Assembly: GCF_003287895.1 (NCBI RefSeq)
Contig: NZ_CP030280.1
Span: 558,501-622,500, forward strand
Direction: 5' to 3'
DNA: 64,000 bases
Source of the DNA: Blautia argi
GTDB taxonomy: Bacteria > Bacillota > Clostridia > Lachnospirales > Lachnospiraceae
Shown: one piece after another, positions 23,605 through 32,750 of the stretch
Position numbering within the stretch: position 1 is the stretch's first letter
How the letters are laid out: the number at the start of each line of letters is the position of its first letter
Translations under genes and position numbers: made by a program
The notes under the pieces: generated by a model
Database searches by the model: none
Seen by the model: the letters and a program-made list of their open reading frames with translations, nothing else
What the model was told of the DNA's origin: nothing

Positions 23605-26136
23605 ATGGAATCATTGAAGTTGAGAGAAAACTTTTACTGGACAGGCATTGTAGATGACAAGCTGCGTGTTTTTGATATTATCATGTACACAGAGTTTGGT
23701 ACAACCTACAATTCCTATGTATTAAAGGCAGGGGACAAGACCATTCTCTTTGAAACTGCCAAGGCAAAATTTTTCGACGAATATCTGGAAAAGTTAAAAG
23801 AGATTACCGATATCTCTACCATTGATTATCTGGTAGTAAACCACACAGAGCCAGACCATGCCGGAAGTGTAGAGAAACTGCTGGAATTAAATCCGGGTCT
23901 GAAAATTGTAGCAACAGGCTGTGCAATCAGCTTTTTAAAGGAAATTGTAAATGGGGAATTTACAGCAATTCCTGTGAAAGACAACCAGGAAATGAAAATT
24001 GGGGATAAGACTCTGAAATTCCTGGTGGTTCCCAACCTTCACTGGCCGGACACTATGTATACTTATATAGAAGAAGAGCAGATTTTAGTGACCTGCGACT
24101 CTTTTGGTTCTCACTATGGCTTCCACGACATTCTGGTGAGCAAGGTGACAGACAAAGAAGGTTATATGCGTGCAACCAAATATTATTTTGACAATATTAT
24201 CGGGCCTTTTAAGCCATATATGAAAAAAGCTCTGGACAGAGTGCGTGAGCTGGATATTTCCATGATTTGTACCGGACACGGACCGGTACTGGACGCAAAT
24301 ATTGACTTTATGCTGGATACTTACGAAGACTGGTGTACGGTCGTCAATCCAAACTCAAAGAAAACCGTAGTGATTCCTTATGTAAGCGCTTATGGATATA
24401 CCAAACAACTGGCAGAAACCATTGCAAAGGGAATTGAGGCCAGCGGAGATATCGAGGTGCGCTGCTATGATATGGTAGAGGCGGACCAGCAGAAGGTGTT
24501 AGAGGAGCTGGGTTTTGCAGATGGAATCCTTTTTGGTTCTCCTACGATTGTAGGCGAAGCGTTAAAACCTATCTGGGATTTAACAACCTCTATTTTTGCA
24601 GGAACTCACGGCGGCAAGCTGGCAAGCGCCTTCGGAAGTTATGGTTGGAGCGGAGAAGCTGTTCCGCATCTGATTGAGCGATTGAAACAGCTTCGTATGA
24701 AAGTGGTTGATGAGGGATTCCGGGTAAAATTTAAACCAGGTGAGGAAAATCTCATTGACGCTTATGAATACGGCTACAATTTTGGCTGTACGCTTCAGAA
24801 TAAAGAAAATACGAAAAAAGCAAAGGGCAACAGAACTCTGGTGAAATGTCTGGTATGCGGAGAAATCTTTGATTCTTCTCTGGAAATCTGTCCGGTATGC
24901 GGCGTGGGCAAGGAAAATTTTGTGCCGGTAGAGGTGGAAGAAAATGATTACCGCAAAGATACACAGAATTTTTATGTGATTTTAGGCGGCGGTGCGGCAG
25001 GATATTCCGCAGCAGCAGCTATTCGGGAAAGAGATAAAACCGGTTCTGTGGTTCTGGTTTCCAATGAGCCTTATTTGCCTTATAACCGTCCTATGCTGAC
25101 AAAATCCCTTATGGCAGATTTGACAGAAGAGCAGATTGCCATTCAGGGAAAAGATTGGTACGAGGAACAGAAAATTCATCTGGTTCTGGGAAAAGAAGTT
25201 ACGGAAATTGATACAAAAGAAAAAGAAATTGTACTGGAGGATGGTACAAAGTTGGCATATACAAAGCTGGTTTATGCCCTTGGCTCTGAATGCTTTATCC
25301 CACCGATTCCCGGACATGAGCAGGAAGGTGTTGTGGCTGTACGCCGTCTGGAAGACACCAGAAAAATCGAGAGCATGCTTCCGGAAGTGAAAAACGTTGT
25401 GGTAATCGGCGGCGGTGTCCTGGGGCTGGAAGCAGCATGGGAGATGAAAAAGGCAGGCTGCCAGGTAACGGTACTGGAACTTGCTCCGCAGCTTATGGGA
25501 CGTCAGTTAGATGAAACAGCAGGAGAAATGTTAAAGCTTATCAGCGAGAGCAGAGGTATTTCCATTCATACAGGCGTGCAGATTACAGAACTGGAAGGAA
25601 ACGGAAAGGTGACAGGTGTGAAGCTGGGAGATGGAACCGTACTTCCGGCAGAGTTGGTGCTCGTATCCTGTGGTGTGAGAGCCAATGTACAGCTTGCAAA
25701 GGCAGCTGGTATAGAAACAGACAGAGCAGTTGTGGTAGACAAAAATATGCAGACCAATATTCCTGACATTTATGCCTGCGGAGATTGTGCCCAGTTTGAA
25801 GGCATCAATTATGCAATCTGGCCTCAGGCAGTAGAACAAGGTAAGACAGCAGGCGCGTGTGCAGCAGGAGATGAAGCAGTCTATAACACAGTTCCTGCAG
25901 CGCTGAGTTTCCATGGTATGAAGACCGCGCTGTTTGCAGCAGGAGATAATGGTAAAAATCCAAACCTGATTTACAAGACGGCAGAGTTTAAGGATTTGAG
26001 CAAAAAGCACTACCAGAAATATTATTTCCTTAATAACCGTCTTTGCGGTGTGATTCTCATTGGAGATATCAGCCGTATGGCAGAGATGACCCAGGCATTG
26101 GAGAAACATGCCCTTTACAGTGAAGTGATAAAATAG
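23605..26136 (+). CDS. Flavodiiron protein fused to flavodoxin, rubredoxin-like and NADH:rubredoxin oxidoreductase domains
   Basis: An 843-residue one-chain O2 or NO reductase. The metallo-beta-lactamase diiron domain (about 1-250) keeps all ligands: His80, Glu82, Asp84, His146, Asp165 and His225 (NHTEPDH, NLHW, CDSF, GHGP). The flavodoxin domain (about 255-400) binds FMN. A two-knuckle Cys domain CLVCG...CPVCG (about 420-440) is rubredoxin-like. The rest (about 460-843) is a FAD/NAD(P)H oxidoreductase (GGGAAGYSAAAAIRERD, VVIGGGVLGLEAA, ACGDCAQ). Electrons can pass from NAD(P)H to O2 or NO within one polypeptide. The start at 23605 is set by GGGAGG at 23590-23595. Confidence 0.93.
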   Translation: MESLKLRENFYWTGIVDDKLRVFDIIMYTEFGTTYNSYVLKAGDKTILFETAKAKFFDEYLEKLKEITDISTIDYLVVNHTEPDHAGSVEKLLELNPGLKIVATGCAISFLKEIVNGEFTAIPVKDNQEMKIGDKTLKFLVVPNLHWPDTMYTYIEEEQILVTCDSFGSHYGFHDILVSKVTDKEGYMRATKYYFDNIIGPFKPYMKKALDRVRELDISMICTGHGPVLDANIDFMLDTYEDWCTVVNPNSKKTVVIPYVSAYGYTKQLAETIAKGIEASGDIEVRCYDMVEADQQKVLEELGFADGILFGSPTIVGEALKPIWDLTTSIFAGTHGGKLASAFGSYGWSGEAVPHLIERLKQLRMKVVDEGFRVKFKPGEENLIDAYEYGYNFGCTLQNKENTKKAKGNRTLVKCLVCGEIFDSSLEICPVCGVGKENFVPVEVEENDYRKDTQNFYVILGGGAAGYSAAAAIRERDKTGSVVLVSNEPYLPYNRPMLTKSLMADLTEEQIAIQGKDWYEEQKIHLVLGKEVTEIDTKEKEIVLEDGTKLAYTKLVYALGSECFIPPIPGHEQEGVVAVRRLEDTRKIESMLPEVKNVVVIGGGVLGLEAAWEMKKAGCQVTVLELAPQLMGRQLDETAGEMLKLISESRGISIHTGVQITELEGNGKVTGVKLGDGTVLPAELVLVSCGVRANVQLAKAAGIETDRAVVVDKNMQTNIPDIYACGDCAQFEGINYAIWPQAVEQGKTAGACAAGDEAVYNTVPAALSFHGMKTALFAAGDNGKNPNLIYKTAEFKDLSKKHYQKYYFLNNRLCGVILIGDISRMAEMTQALEKHALYSEVIK

Positions 26137-26152
26137 TGAAAAAGTAAAATAG

Positions 26153-26220
26153 AGAAATAGGCAGACAGGGAAGAAAGATAAATTTTAGATAAAATACTTT
26201 GTTTGCCTATTTTCTTTTTT
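26153..26220 (+). terminator. Intrinsic terminator after the flavodiiron fusion
   Basis: AAATAGGCAGACA (from about 26155) pairs with TTTGCCTATTT (about 26202-26213) over a long loop and runs into a T-rich tract ending at 26220. Confidence 0.7.
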
Positions 26221-26304
26221 AGGAAAGTGTACTATAATTAGCTAAACAAATAAAGTAACAGAGCAGTAATGTTTTAAGGGCGTTTGATAGCCAGAGGTGA
26301 ATGC

Positions 26305-26655
26305 ATGAAAAAAGAAAATATGGTGCAGACAAATCAGGGAGATACAGGTTCGGAGAACTGGATTGCAGTGGATAATATCCGAATCAGTCAGAAGTACAAT
26401 AAGATTTATGTGGATAATCTGGAGGTCTTTTTCCCGGATTTGGAATATCGGCTTCTGCTTCTGATGATACAGCATTGCAATGAAACCCTTTCTGTGAAAT
26501 ACCTTTTTGAAAATATCTGGGGAAGCCCCTTTGTATACAGCTCCATTGCAGAAGTGAGGGAATGTATGTGCAGGCTCAGTTACAAAGTGGACAGAAATAA
26601 TACGGGAAGTCCGCATATAAAAACAGTCAAAGAGCAGGGATATCGGTTTGTGTGA
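26305..26655 (+). CDS. Stand-alone OmpR-type winged-helix DNA-binding protein
   Basis: A 116-residue protein containing only the Trans_reg_C winged helix (about 20-116; LEVFFPDLEYRLLLLMIQH, LFENIWGSPFVYSSIAEVRECMCRLSYKV, then IKTVKEQGYRFV). There is no receiver domain, so phosphorelay control is not expected. AGAGGTG lies 7 nt upstream of the ATG, and a TATAAT box lies at 26233-26238. Its target is unknown; the flanking flavodiiron gene and greA are the nearest candidates. Confidence 0.8.
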   Translation: MKKENMVQTNQGDTGSENWIAVDNIRISQKYNKIYVDNLEVFFPDLEYRLLLLMIQHCNETLSVKYLFENIWGSPFVYSSIAEVRECMCRLSYKVDRNNTGSPHIKTVKEQGYRFV

Positions 26656-26742
26656 GCCGATGTCCTGTTTTTTGTTTTCCGGAACTCCCTGATGGAACCT
26701 GCCTCAGGCGGAGAATCTCACTGGAGAGATACTCTATTCGGA

Positions 26743-26771
26743 TAGACAAATACAGACAGGCAGGTTATACT
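26743..26771 (+). promoter_or_regulatory. greA promoter
   Basis: TAGACA (26743-26748), a 17-bp spacer, TATACT (26766-26771), 50 nt before the greA start. It is close to the housekeeping consensus. Confidence 0.75.
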
Positions 26772-26821
26772 ATAAAGGTGACTGAAAGAAACGAAAAAGA
26801 AGTTAAAGAGAGGTTGGAGTC

Positions 26822-27325
26822 ATGGGAGAACGTCTTACCAGAAGCGATGTGGAGAAAATTGAAAAGGAAATCGAGTACAGAAAGCTTACGGTGCGAAAAG
26901 AAGCCATAGAGGCAGTGAAAGAGGCAAGAGCCCAGGGTGATTTAAGTGAGAACTTTGAATATTATGCAGCGAAGAAGGACAAAAATAAGAACGAAAGCAG
27001 AATTCGTTATCTGGAGCGAATGCTGAAGCAGGCAACCATTGTATCAGAAGATTCTAAAGCAGATGAAGCCGGCATGAATAATGTGGTGGAAGTGTACTTT
27101 GAGGAGGAGGACGAAACAGAAACCTATAAGCTGGTGACATCTATCAGGGGCAATTCCCTGGAAAACAAAATCAGCATCGAGTCCCCTCTGGGCAAGGCAA
27201 TTCTGGGGCATAAGGAGGGCGACAGAGTCTGGGTAAAAATCAGTGATTCTGCTGGATATTATGTTGTGATTCGTCATATCCGCAAAACCACTGATGATGC
27301 AGAAGATGCCATTAAGAGCTTCTGA
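26822..27325 (+). CDS. greA: Transcription elongation factor GreA/GreB family
   Basis: A 167-residue factor that rescues backtracked RNA polymerase by stimulating transcript cleavage. The N-terminal coiled coil (about 1-80) has the acidic tip region ARAQGDLSENFEYYAAK, and the C-terminal FKBP-like domain (about 88-160) ends with SPLGKAILGHKEGDRVWV. AGAGAGGTTGGAG precedes the ATG. It is transcribed from its own promoter; the next gene has a separate, phosphate-type control region. Confidence 0.93.
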   Translation: MGERLTRSDVEKIEKEIEYRKLTVRKEAIEAVKEARAQGDLSENFEYYAAKKDKNKNESRIRYLERMLKQATIVSEDSKADEAGMNNVVEVYFEEEDETETYKLVTSIRGNSLENKISIESPLGKAILGHKEGDRVWVKISDSAGYYVVIRHIRKTTDDAEDAIKSF

Positions 27326-27328
27326 TAT

Positions 27329-27382
27329 TTTACATGGATTTAACATAAACCCCTGAAAGATTTTACATAGACTGGGTATAAT
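27329..27382 (+). promoter_or_regulatory. PhoP (Pho box) binding repeats and -10 box of the Na/Pi operon
   Basis: Hexamers lie on an 11-bp grid: TTTACA 27329-27334, TTAACA 27340-27345, CCCTGA 27351-27356 (degenerate), TTTACA 27362-27367. TATAAT follows at 27377-27382. Four TT(A/T/C)ACA repeats of 11-bp period from about -60 to -22 are the layout known for PhoP-activated promoters of Bacillus. No normal -35 box is present, as expected for an activated promoter. Confidence 0.8.
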
Positions 27383-27423
27383 GGGGAAAACTAAAGAAAT
27401 ATACCGTACAAAAGGAGAAAATT

Positions 27424-29184
27424 ATGGATTTTTTTAGCGTTTTGAGTATGATAGGAGGACTGGCTCTTTTCTTATATGGAATGCATGTCATGGGGGACGG
27501 TCTGGCAAAGGTTTCTGGAGGAAAGATGGAAAAGATTCTGGAAAGTCTGACTTCCAGTCCCTTAAAAGCAGTAGGATTAGGAGCACTGGTAACAGCAGTG
27601 ATACAGTCGTCCTCAGCAACCACAGTTATGGTGGTGGGATTTGTAAACTCCGGAATTATGAAGCTCTCTCAGGCAGTTGGCATTATTATGGGGGCCAATA
27701 TCGGAACAACGGTAACGTCCTGGATTTTGAGTCTTTCCGGTATTGAAAGCGACAGCTTTTTTGTGCAGTTGTTTAAGCCAACCTCTTTTTCCCCCATTTT
27801 GGCTATGATTGGCGTGGCATTCTTATTGTTTGCAAAAAGTGAACGAAAAAAAGACGTGGGAACGATTTTCCTGGGTTTTGCAGTGCTGATGTATGGTATG
27901 GACAGTATGAGCGCAGCGGTAAAACCTCTGGCAGATGTGCCGGAATTTACAGGAATCCTCACAGCCTTCAGCAATCCCCTTCTGGGTATGCTGGCAGGTG
28001 CGCTTCTGACTGCTGTGATTCAGAGTTCTTCTGCATCTGTAGGTATTTTGCAGGCTCTTTGTGTCACTGGTGCGGTAAGCTATGGCGCAGCTATTCCCAT
28101 TATTCTGGGACAGAACATCGGAACCTGTGTCACTGCTTTGTTATCAGCCATTGGGGCAAAGAAAAATGCAAAGCGTGCAGCTATGGTACATCTGTACTTT
28201 AACATTATCGGAACAACGGTGTTCCTGATTGTCTTCTATGGACTGAATATGGTTGTTCACTTCGGATTTTTGGAACAGTCCGCCAACGCAGCAGGTATAG
28301 CAGTAGCGCACAGCGCTTTTAATATTTTTGCAACAGCCGTATTGCTGCCGTTTTCCAAAGGTCTGGAGAAGCTGGCATGCCTTACTATTCGCGACGAAAA
28401 AGAAGAAACGACACTGTCCGAGGGCGCACAGCTTCTGGATATCCGTTTTCTGGAAAAGCCGGCATTTGCCATGGAGCAGAGCCGCAACGTGGCAAAGCGT
28501 ATGGCTGATGCATCCAAGGACGCACTGTTTACTGCCCTGTCTTTGTTTAAAGAATACAGCACAGAACAGGAAAAGACTGTGGTAGAGGAAGAGAACCGTG
28601 TGGACGATTATGAGGATGCACTGGGCAGTTATCTGGTAAAGCTGGGACAAAAGGACTTGAATCAGCAGGACAGCAGAGATTTGTCTATTATCCTTCATTG
28701 TATCGGGGACTTTGAACGAATTTCAGACCATGCGGTAAACATTATGGAATCAGCCAGAGAGCTTCATGAAAAGGGAATGACCTTCTCTGAGAAGGCTTTA
28801 GAGGAATTAAAGGTTATTATCCGGGCAGTGACAGATATTGTAGATACCTCTTATATTGTTTTTGAGGATAAGAATCAGGAACTGGCAAAAAAGGTAGAGC
28901 CACTGGAGGAAATTATTGATGAGTTAAATATGGAACTGAAAAGCCGTCATGTACGCAGACTGAGAAAAGGAACCTGTACCATTGAGCAGGGATTTGTACT
29001 GTCTGATGTATTGACCAGTCTGGAGAGGATTGCAGACCACTGTTCCAATATTGCAGTATGTGTATCCCAGGTATCTGAGGACAGCTTTGATACACACAGT
29101 TATCTGCATGACATGAAGAAAGAAGAAAACGAAGCGTTTCAGCGGAGAATGGAAGAAACAAGAAAACAGTATCTTCTTCCGTAA
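27424..29184 (+). CDS. Na+/phosphate cotransporter fused to a PhoU-like domain
   Basis: A 586-residue protein. Residues about 1-310 form the Na/Pi cotransporter domain with two inverted repeats, each carrying a QSSSA motif (GALVTAVIQSSSATTVM and GALLTAVIQSSSASVGI). Residues about 350-570 are two PhoU-like helical bundles (ISDHAVNIMESA and IADHCSNIAVCV), which probably gate uptake or sense phosphate. The YjbB/NptA-like family imports or exports inorganic phosphate. It lies directly upstream of a PhoP/PhoR-type pair and behind a Pho box, which supports a phosphate role. Confidence 0.94.
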   Translation: MDFFSVLSMIGGLALFLYGMHVMGDGLAKVSGGKMEKILESLTSSPLKAVGLGALVTAVIQSSSATTVMVVGFVNSGIMKLSQAVGIIMGANIGTTVTSWILSLSGIESDSFFVQLFKPTSFSPILAMIGVAFLLFAKSERKKDVGTIFLGFAVLMYGMDSMSAAVKPLADVPEFTGILTAFSNPLLGMLAGALLTAVIQSSSASVGILQALCVTGAVSYGAAIPIILGQNIGTCVTALLSAIGAKKNAKRAAMVHLYFNIIGTTVFLIVFYGLNMVVHFGFLEQSANAAGIAVAHSAFNIFATAVLLPFSKGLEKLACLTIRDEKEETTLSEGAQLLDIRFLEKPAFAMEQSRNVAKRMADASKDALFTALSLFKEYSTEQEKTVVEEENRVDDYEDALGSYLVKLGQKDLNQQDSRDLSIILHCIGDFERISDHAVNIMESARELHEKGMTFSEKALEELKVIIRAVTDIVDTSYIVFEDKNQELAKKVEPLEEIIDELNMELKSRHVRRLRKGTCTIEQGFVLSDVLTSLERIADHCSNIAVCVSQVSEDSFDTHSYLHDMKKEENEAFQRRMEETRKQYLLP

Positions 29185-29225
29185 AAGGCTGAAAATGGGG
29201 GTTCGAGAAGGAGTAAAGAACAGGA

Positions 29226-29900
29226 ATGATTTATTGTGTGGAAGACGAGCGCAATATCCGGGAGCTTCTGGTATATACGCTGGGAACCACTGGGTTTGAG
29301 GCAAAGGGACTCAGTGATGGAAAGGAACTGAAAAAAGCATTAAAAGAGGAAATTCCGGAATTGATTCTGCTGGATATTATGCTGCCCGGAGAGGACGGAT
29401 ACAGCATTCTGGAAAAATTAAAGCAGGATCCGGAAACCAGTGAGATTCCCATTATTATGGTAACTGCAAAAGAAGCGGAATACGACAAAGTAAGAGGTCT
29501 GGAGGGCGGCGCTGACGATTATATTACAAAGCCCTTTGGCATGATGGAATTTATCGCCAGAGTAAAGGCAGTGCTGCGAAGGACCAGAAAACACTCCCCG
29601 AAGCAGGAATATCGCTTTAAAGGTTTGAAGGTCAATGTGGACCGCCATCAGGTGTTTGACAATGAAAGAGAAGTGGAATTAACGTTAAAAGAGTTTGAAC
29701 TTCTCAGATACCTTATGGAAAATAAAGGGATTGTAGTGAGCAGAGATCAGATTTTGGAGCGTATCTGGGGGTATGAATTTGCAGGAGAAACCAGAACTGT
29801 GGACGTACATATCAGAACCTTAAGGCAAAAGCTGGGGGAATCCGGCTTTCTCATAGAAACGGTCCGCGGTGTGGGATACCGTATAGGAGATAGGCAATGA
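29226..29900 (+). CDS. phoP: PhoP-like response regulator
   Basis: A 224-residue OmpR-family regulator. The receiver domain has phosphoacceptor Asp50 (LLDIMLPGEDG) and Lys in TKPFGMMEF; the winged-helix output domain (about 130-222) ends with TVRGVGYRIG. The ribosome site AAGGAG (29208-29213) is about 12 nt from the ATG, which is rather far. The gene overlaps the kinase gene by 4 bp. Being downstream of the Na/Pi transporter and its Pho box suggests it is PhoP and may regulate its own operon. The name is inferred from context. Confidence 0.9.
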   Translation: MIYCVEDERNIRELLVYTLGTTGFEAKGLSDGKELKKALKEEIPELILLDIMLPGEDGYSILEKLKQDPETSEIPIIMVTAKEAEYDKVRGLEGGADDYITKPFGMMEFIARVKAVLRRTRKHSPKQEYRFKGLKVNVDRHQVFDNEREVELTLKEFELLRYLMENKGIVVSRDQILERIWGYEFAGETRTVDVHIRTLRQKLGESGFLIETVRGVGYRIGDRQ

Positions 29901-31228
29901 AGCAGAGGATTATGAATAATGTGGGGCTTTTGGTGGCTTTGAGCATTTTTCTTACCTTTACGGCAGCCAGTGTGGTGATGTATGAAAAGTACAACAGCTA
30001 TATGCAGCAGGACGTAAAAAATGAGGCAAAATATATCCGTTATGCCATAGAAAATATCGGAGAAGAATATCTGACAGAGGAAACCGGGAATCTGACTACC
30101 AGCCGGATTACCCTTACCAGACCGGACGGAACCGTGCTTTATGATTCAGAAAAGTACCCGGACAGCATGGAAAATCACAAAAGTCGTCCAGAGTTTGAGT
30201 CTGCCAGGGAAAAGGGCAGCGGGGCCGTGGTGCGGTTTTCGGAAACCCTGTCTGAGCAGACCTTTTACTATGCGGTAAAGCTGGACAGCGGAAATATTCT
30301 GCGGGTGGCAAAGACAACAGACAGTGTTTTTCACACCATGCTCTCCAGCTTCACGCTAATGGGAGTGCTGCTTCTTGCCATTCTGACAGTGGGTTTCTTC
30401 TTGATGGAAAGACAGACCAAAAAGCTGATAGAGCCTATTAATCAGCTGGATTTGGAGCATCCCCTGGAGCATGTGGAATATGAAGAACTGCGTCCCCTTT
30501 TAAAACGGGTGGACCAGCAGAATAAACAGATTGCCCAGCAGGTTCAGGAACTTCGGCAGGCAGAAACCGTGCGCCGGGAATTTTCCGCAAACGTGTCCCA
30601 TGAGCTGAAGACGCCGTTGATGTCTATTTCCGGCTATGCAGAACTGATGAAAAACGAAATGGTGCGACCTCAGGACGTACCGGAATTTGCAGGCAGGATT
30701 TATGATGAGGCAAGCCGTCTGACCAGTCTGGTACAGGATATTATTGAAATCTCAAAGCTGGACGAAAAGAGTGGGGAAATGCCCTTTGAAACCGTGGATT
30801 TGTATGAGGTGGTGCAGGATATTTCTCAGAATTTGACCCTTCCTGCAAAGAAGAGAAAGGTCACGGTTCTTACAGAGGGAAAAAGCGCAGAGATATACGG
30901 AGTACGCCACATTTTGTATGAAATGTTGTATAACCTTGTGGATAACGCAATTAAATACAACCGGGAAGGTGGATATGTGCGGGTTCGTCTGGAAAAAGAA
31001 GGCGAGCATGTGATTTTCAGTGTGGAGGATAATGGAATTGGGATTCCCAGAGAAGAGCAGGAGAGAATCTTTGAACGCTTCTACCGTGTGGATAAAAGCC
31101 ATTCCCGGAAGACAGGAGGCACAGGGCTTGGACTTGCCATTGTGAAGCATGGGGCAGTGCTACACCATGCAGAAATCCTTCTAAACAGTGAACCGGAAAA
31201 AGGAACAAAAATACAGATACGATTTTAA
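29897..31228 (+). CDS. phoR: PhoR-like sensor histidine kinase
   Basis: A 443-residue membrane kinase with TM1 (about 9-28), an extracytoplasmic sensor region (about 30-150), TM2 (about 151-170), a linker, and a HisKA domain with His235 in SANVSHELKTPLMSISGYAEL. The ATPase domain has NLVDNAIKYN, DNGIGIPREE and GGTGLGLAIVKHG. The start overlaps the regulator stop (ATGA). It is the last gene of the phosphate operon, followed by a strong terminator. Confidence 0.93.
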   Translation: MKQRIMNNVGLLVALSIFLTFTAASVVMYEKYNSYMQQDVKNEAKYIRYAIENIGEEYLTEETGNLTTSRITLTRPDGTVLYDSEKYPDSMENHKSRPEFESAREKGSGAVVRFSETLSEQTFYYAVKLDSGNILRVAKTTDSVFHTMLSSFTLMGVLLLAILTVGFFLMERQTKKLIEPINQLDLEHPLEHVEYEELRPLLKRVDQQNKQIAQQVQELRQAETVRREFSANVSHELKTPLMSISGYAELMKNEMVRPQDVPEFAGRIYDEASRLTSLVQDIIEISKLDEKSGEMPFETVDLYEVVQDISQNLTLPAKKRKVTVLTEGKSAEIYGVRHILYEMLYNLVDNAIKYNREGGYVRVRLEKEGEHVIFSVEDNGIGIPREEQERIFERFYRVDKSHSRKTGGTGLGLAIVKHGAVLHHAEILLNSEPEKGTKIQIRF

Positions 31229-31238
31229 TAAGAATTGA

Positions 31239-31280
31239 AAAAAAGCGCTGCCGCAGAGAAAAACTGCAGCAGCGCTTTTG
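31239..31280. terminator. Bidirectional terminator between phoR and trkH
   Basis: AAAAGCGCTGCCGCAG (31241-31256) pairs with CTGCAGCAGCGCTTTT (31264-31279), 15 of 16 pairs. A/T-runs on both sides make it usable by the convergent trkAH transcript as well. Confidence 0.92.
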
Positions 31281-31294
31281 TAGTTCAGAACTTT

Positions 31295-32737
31295 TCAATA
31301 CCGTTTCCAGGTATCTCTTACAAAGAGCAGAAGCATGGGGAATAATTCCAGTCGTCCCGCCAGCATATCAAAGGTCAGCACCAGCTTGGCGCCGTTTGAG
31401 AAAATGCTGAAGTTCTGCGTAGGACCTACCAGTTCCAGACCGGGACCGATGTTGTTTAAGGTGGAAGCCACAGCTGTAAAATTGGTAATCATATCAAAGT
31501 TGTCAAATCCGATTAAAAATACAGAAAAAGCAAAGACAAGGACATAGGCAATCAGAAAGACGTTAGTTGCGCGGACAACTTCATGCTCCAGCGTATGACC
31601 GTCCATTTTCAGCTTTCGCACGCTTCTTGGGTGAAGCAGAGTGTGAAGCTCTTTTTTTATAGTTTTAATCAGAATTACAAAACGGGATACTTTAATACCG
31701 CCGCCGGTACTTCCGGCACAGGCACCCACAAACATGAGTAGTACCAGAATGGTTCTGGATACTTCAGGCCAGGTGTTAAAGTCTGTAGTGGCATATCCTG
31801 TAGTAGTGATAATAGAACCAACCTGGAAGGCAGCATGACGCAGTGCCTCTCCAAAGGAGCCATAGAGGTTTCGGATATTAAAGGTAATAAACACTGTGGT
31901 TGCCAGAATGATTCCGAGGTAGCAGCGTACCTCCTCCATGCGGAATGCCTGGGTAAACTTTTTGCACAGAATTAGAAAAAAGGCACTGAAATTAATACCA
32001 AAAAGAATCATAAAAACAGTGACAACCACCTGAATGTAAGGGGAATATCCCCCGAGGCTGTCGTTTTTGATTCCAAAACCACCGGTTCCTGCAGTACCGA
32101 AACTGGTGGTTAGTGTGTCAAACAAAGGCATGCCGCCCAAAAGCAGCAGTATTATTTCCAAAAAGGTCAGAAAAATATAAATCATGTACAGAACCTTTGC
32201 TGTAGACTGCACGGTAGGTTTCAGTTTACTGACAGATGGCCCCGGACTTTCTGCTTTCATCAGGTTCATGTGAGAACCGCTGCCGTGGGCATGCATAAAG
32301 GACAGCAGGAATACAAGCACACCCATACCGCCAATCCAGTGTGTAAAGCTTCGCCACATCAGCATACATTTGGGCAGAATCTCTACATCAGTGAGAATGC
32401 TGGCTCCGGTGGTGGTAAAGCCGGATACGGTTTCAAAAAGTGCGTCAATGGGATTGGTGATAACACCACCCACAAGAAAGGGGATGCTGCCCATAATACT
32501 CAGGACAATCCAGCTTAAAGCCACAGATACAAATCCCTCTTTCACATAAAAGACAGAGTTTTTTGGGGCTTTTCTGGTAAGTAAGGAACCAAGCAGCACA
32601 CATACAAGGGCTGTAAAGAAGAAGGACCAGCCGCTTTCCTCTTTATAAATAACAGCCGTAACACAGGGAAGCATCATAAAAGCTGCTTCAAAGTGCAGAA
32701 CCCTGCCAATAATAGATTTTACGATTGCGTAATTCAT
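31295..32737 (-). CDS. trkH: Trk-type potassium uptake membrane subunit
   Basis: A 480-residue channel-like transporter with four M1-P-M2 repeats. Selectivity-filter-like glycines are visible in GFTTTGASIL, GTAGTGGFG, ITTTGYATTDFN and NNIGPGLELVG. It imports K+ when gated by the TrkA ring encoded just upstream (13-nt gap, same strand). TrkH proteins of this length are standard. AGGAAATG forms a short-spaced ribosome site. Confidence 0.95.
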   Translation of the reverse strand: MNYAIVKSIIGRVLHFEAAFMMLPCVTAVIYKEESGWSFFFTALVCVLLGSLLTRKAPKNSVFYVKEGFVSVALSWIVLSIMGSIPFLVGGVITNPIDALFETVSGFTTTGASILTDVEILPKCMLMWRSFTHWIGGMGVLVFLLSFMHAHGSGSHMNLMKAESPGPSVSKLKPTVQSTAKVLYMIYIFLTFLEIILLLLGGMPLFDTLTTSFGTAGTGGFGIKNDSLGGYSPYIQVVVTVFMILFGINFSAFFLILCKKFTQAFRMEEVRCYLGIILATTVFITFNIRNLYGSFGEALRHAAFQVGSIITTTGYATTDFNTWPEVSRTILVLLMFVGACAGSTGGGIKVSRFVILIKTIKKELHTLLHPRSVRKLKMDGHTLEHEVVRATNVFLIAYVLVFAFSVFLIGFDNFDMITNFTAVASTLNNIGPGLELVGPTQNFSIFSNGAKLVLTFDMLAGRLELFPMLLLFVRDTWKRY

Positions 32738-32750
32738 TTCCTATAGCCCT

